The translations under genes and the position numbers were made by a program. A stretch of 64,000 nucleotides of DNA, taken from Variovorax sp. OK212 (lineage in GTDB: Bacteria > Pseudomonadota > Gammaproteobacteria > Burkholderiales > Burkholderiaceae_C). Positions 62,106 to 64,000 of the stretch are shown in pieces. The first letter of the stretch is position 1, and every line of letters begins with the position of its first letter. The stretch is from assembly GCF_900112425.1 (NCBI RefSeq), contig NZ_FOLP01000016.1:1-64000 (forward strand). Direction: 5' to 3'. The notes beneath the pieces are model-generated. The model saw nothing but the letters and a program-made list of their open reading frames with translations. It made no database searches and had not been told where the DNA came from.

Positions 62106-62849
62106 ATGGGGGTAGCACAAGCAGGAGTCGCCTTCTGGCCGCAGACAGAGATTTCGGATCTGCCGCGATTCGTCTCTGGGCTCTTTGGCGAAGAGTATGT
62201 GGAGATCGCGCACCCGAACGTTCGAGAGTTCGACATCCGCCATGGTGGAGACGTCATGGTCCAGAACTTCGACGGAGCCATCTTCGTTTGCAGTGGCGAT
62301 CTCGCGTGGGGCCATCTGAAAGATGTGAACAGTGATCTCCTTTTGCTCCACCACCAATTGGGCTCTCCGGCCACCTTCACGGTTTTCTGCAACTACGACT
62401 CTGGCGGGAGTTACGGCTACGCGCTTGTCGAAAACGGGGTCCGAAAGCGATCACGACTTCAGACCATGGGCGGACCTCAACTGCCACCTTTGATCGAGTA
62501 TGGAGCGCCAACCGCCATCGAGCAGAGATGGCTGTCTGCGGAATCGTATCTGGAGGATGACGACTGCCCGATAGATGAGCGGCAACGCATGCTTTACCTT
62601 GAAGATCCGCGGGTCGAGATTGCAGAGGACGATCTTACGGGGAGAGTCCTCCATGAGACATTGATCGCCCAATTCGGCGTGTGTCCTTGGGAGACCGAAG
62701 CAGAGCCTGTCTATCACTTTTACCGGGCAATCTCCAAGATGCGGGAGATCAAAACGCCGGAACCACCAAGTACATTACCGAGCGGTGCTCTGCTTGACGC
62801 GATCCAGAAGCAGACGCGCCCCTGGTGGAGGATGTTGCTTGGGAGTTGA
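62106..62849 (+). CDS. Hypothetical protein, paralogue of the gene at 44303
   Basis: 247 residues, starting MGVAQAGVAFWPQ after AGGGGG. Clearly homologous along its length to the 223-residue protein at 44303: MVQNFDGAIFVC, RKRSRLQTM, PPLIEYGAPTAIEQRWLSAE and FGVCPW are shared. It has about 20 extra residues near the C-terminus. Acidic, soluble, without catalytic signature. Lower GC than the first copy, so it probably arrived separately rather than by local duplication. Confidence 0.65.
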   Translation: MGVAQAGVAFWPQTEISDLPRFVSGLFGEEYVEIAHPNVREFDIRHGGDVMVQNFDGAIFVCSGDLAWGHLKDVNSDLLLLHHQLGSPATFTVFCNYDSGGSYGYALVENGVRKRSRLQTMGGPQLPPLIEYGAPTAIEQRWLSAESYLEDDDCPIDERQRMLYLEDPRVEIAEDDLTGRVLHETLIAQFGVCPWETEAEPVYHFYRAISKMREIKTPEPPSTLPSGALLDAIQKQTRPWWRMLLGS

Positions 62850-62922
62850 CATGTAGCCAGAAGGACGGACTCGGCCAAAACCGGTCACTCAGCACTTCCC
62901 CAAAACGACAACCGGAGCGAAT

Positions 62923-63180
62923 GTGGTCTTTCTTGCAATAACCCCCATGGGTCTGAAAGATGCGATGCGTGAGGCGGCGGGTTCGAGCACCGCGGTTTGG
63001 TGTGGCGCCGATGCCGTCACTGAGCAAGACTTTGCTGCAATGATGGGGAAAGGCCTGACGCGCTTCGCCTATCCTATCGGAGCGCGCGACCCACTGGTGT
63101 TAGAGGGGGCGCTAGATACCATCGGCCAGCATCACGCAGACGAAGTCGTTTGGGTTGAAGCCGCAATTTCGGCAGGCTGA
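62923..63180 (+). CDS. Small hypothetical protein
   Basis: 85 residues from a GTG preceded by CCGGAG; an ATG eight codons in (MGLKDAMREAAG) is an alternative. The sequence TAVWCGADAVTEQDFAAMMG followed by RFAYPIGARDPL looks like a conserved single-domain protein. No function can be assigned. It lies in the run of small orphan genes at the right end of the window. Confidence 0.55.
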   Translation: MVFLAITPMGLKDAMREAAGSSTAVWCGADAVTEQDFAAMMGKGLTRFAYPIGARDPLVLEGALDTIGQHHADEVVWVEAAISAG

Positions 63181-63261
63181 CCGCACCCGGCCAGAAGCGG
63201 TCCTCTGCCACCGCGACAAAGCCGGCTCCCTTCGACGCTGTGCTTCAGGTACCGTTATGCA

Positions 63262-63612
63262 ATGACCGACAAAAACCGTTTGTTATCCGCTTCCGAGCAC
63301 ACACTCGCGCGGTGGATGCTGGAGAACGGCACTCCTGAGGCGCTTGCATTTCTCGGGCAACTCGAGGGTGCCGAGGTCACGCCGTGGCGCTGTCCATGCG
63401 GCTGCGCAAGCATCAACTTCCAAATCAGGGGCCACGCGCCGGCGCCGCCGGGAGTGCATATTCTCGGCGACTTCGTCTGCGGCCCTTTGGACGCGCCGGC
63501 AGGTGCATATATCTACGAGAGCGGAGGAACGCTCCGCGGCATCGAGGTTTACTCGCTTGCGAGTGATGCGCCATCTACGTTGCCTGTCCCTCCGCTGCGC
63601 CCGTTCGGATAG
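63262..63612 (+). CDS. Small hypothetical protein with a Cys cluster
   Basis: 116 residues starting MTDKNRLLSASEHTLARWML. A WRCPCGCASINFQI block near residue 43 could bind metal, and ILGDFVCG follows. No known family recalled. Immunity-like by context and size. Confidence 0.6.
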   Translation: MTDKNRLLSASEHTLARWMLENGTPEALAFLGQLEGAEVTPWRCPCGCASINFQIRGHAPAPPGVHILGDFVCGPLDAPAGAYIYESGGTLRGIEVYSLASDAPSTLPVPPLRPFG

Positions 63613-63775
63613 AGTGCTTCCGGCCACAACCAGACATTCATCTCGTTTTGGCAGAAGGCCGTTGCGTCTGCATCGAAAAGGCCATGATCGGCAGGAGCGG
63701 TCACAGCGATGCCGATTTCCATGTGTTCATTCTCCAGACCTGAGATAGCTCGTTTTTCAAAATCTAAATTCAGTC

Positions 63776-64000
63776 ATGCCTAGAAGCCGCCTCAAGATTG
63801 CCTTAATCTTTCTCCTAGCCTTTTTGCTTGCGGCTTGCAGCGCAACGGGCGAAAAATTTTCACGGCTGAAGATTCCTAATTCTTCTGTTGGCGCTCTTTA
63901 CGTATACCGCCTACCGAACTTTGCAGGCGGCGGCAACGCGCCACTTCTATTCATCGACGGCAACGACCAAGGCAGCTTGAAGAACGCGGGCTATATACGT
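63776..64000 (+). CDS. DUF2846-like lipoprotein, N-terminal part (continues past window)
   Basis: 75 codons are visible from the ATG at 63776. The signal peptide IALIFLLAFLLAAC ends in the lipobox LAAC, so the product is a lipoprotein. ALYVYRLPNFAGGG and LLFIDGNDQGSLKN match the start of DUF2846-type proteins, which are small envelope lipoproteins of unknown role. The gene is cut by the window end. Confidence 0.7.
   Translation, partial: MPRSRLKIALIFLLAFLLAACSATGEKFSRLKIPNSSVGALYVYRLPNFAGGGNAPLLFIDGNDQGSLKNAGYIR

Overview
The window reads as chromosome of a GC-rich betaproteobacterium, most likely Comamonadaceae and perhaps Variovorax. The reasons are the high-GC codon use of the right two thirds, a Bug-type (tripartite tricarboxylate) binding protein beside a LysR regulator, and the transglutaminase/ATP-grasp cluster. 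This placement is inference from gene content; no rRNA or tRNA gene was found to confirm it.

Positions 1-34548 are accessory DNA rich in anti-phage genes and of visibly lower GC than the rest. From the left there is the end of an IS3-family element, then a graveyard of decayed small genes, a Hachiman system (hamA-hamB), and an AbiJ-like nuclease. These are followed by an uncharacterised pair that resembles a uracil-DNA-glycosylase-fold protein plus a helix-hairpin-helix DNA glycosylase. Next come a small membrane protein, a calcineurin-like phosphoesterase fused to a STAND-like P-loop region, and a HelD/UvrD-type helicase divergent from a small HEPN-like protein. A TrfA-like replication initiator with a small HTH protein and iteron-like repeats completes this part.

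Positions about 21.7-34.5 kb hold a Tn7/Tn6022-like transposition module: two small unknown genes, tnsA, tnsB, tnsC, an oppositely oriented gene of unknown role, and tniQ. Its cargo is an McrB-like GTPase with a DUF2357/PD-(D/E)XK partner. The element ends at about 34548 in three 21-bp repeats that look like transposase-binding sites. It interrupts comEC: only the 5' part of comEC (34550-35365) is present, and the other half and the other transposon end must lie left of the window.

From 35.4 kb the DNA is ordinary high-GC chromosome. A predicted peptide-modification cluster (transglutaminase-DUF2126, circularly permuted ATP-grasp/alpha-E protein, an amino-acid binding lipoprotein, a second transglutaminase, RidA) is followed by small hypothetical genes, two paralogous secreted proteins and a CbrC-family protein. 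Then come an uptake/racemase block (MFS, Asp/Glu/hydantoin racemase, MFS), an Lrp regulator divergent from a tryptophanase, and a LysR-Bug-gamma-glutamyltransferase block.

The last 3 kb carry small orphan genes that look like immunity proteins, one of them a paralogue of the gene at 44303, separated by a recurring short intergenic motif. Two MITE-like palindromic elements that share one terminal sequence lie at 56.6 and 60.9 kb. No CRISPR array, rRNA or complete tRNA was seen. All homology calls are by reading motifs; no search was run, and residue positions are approximate.
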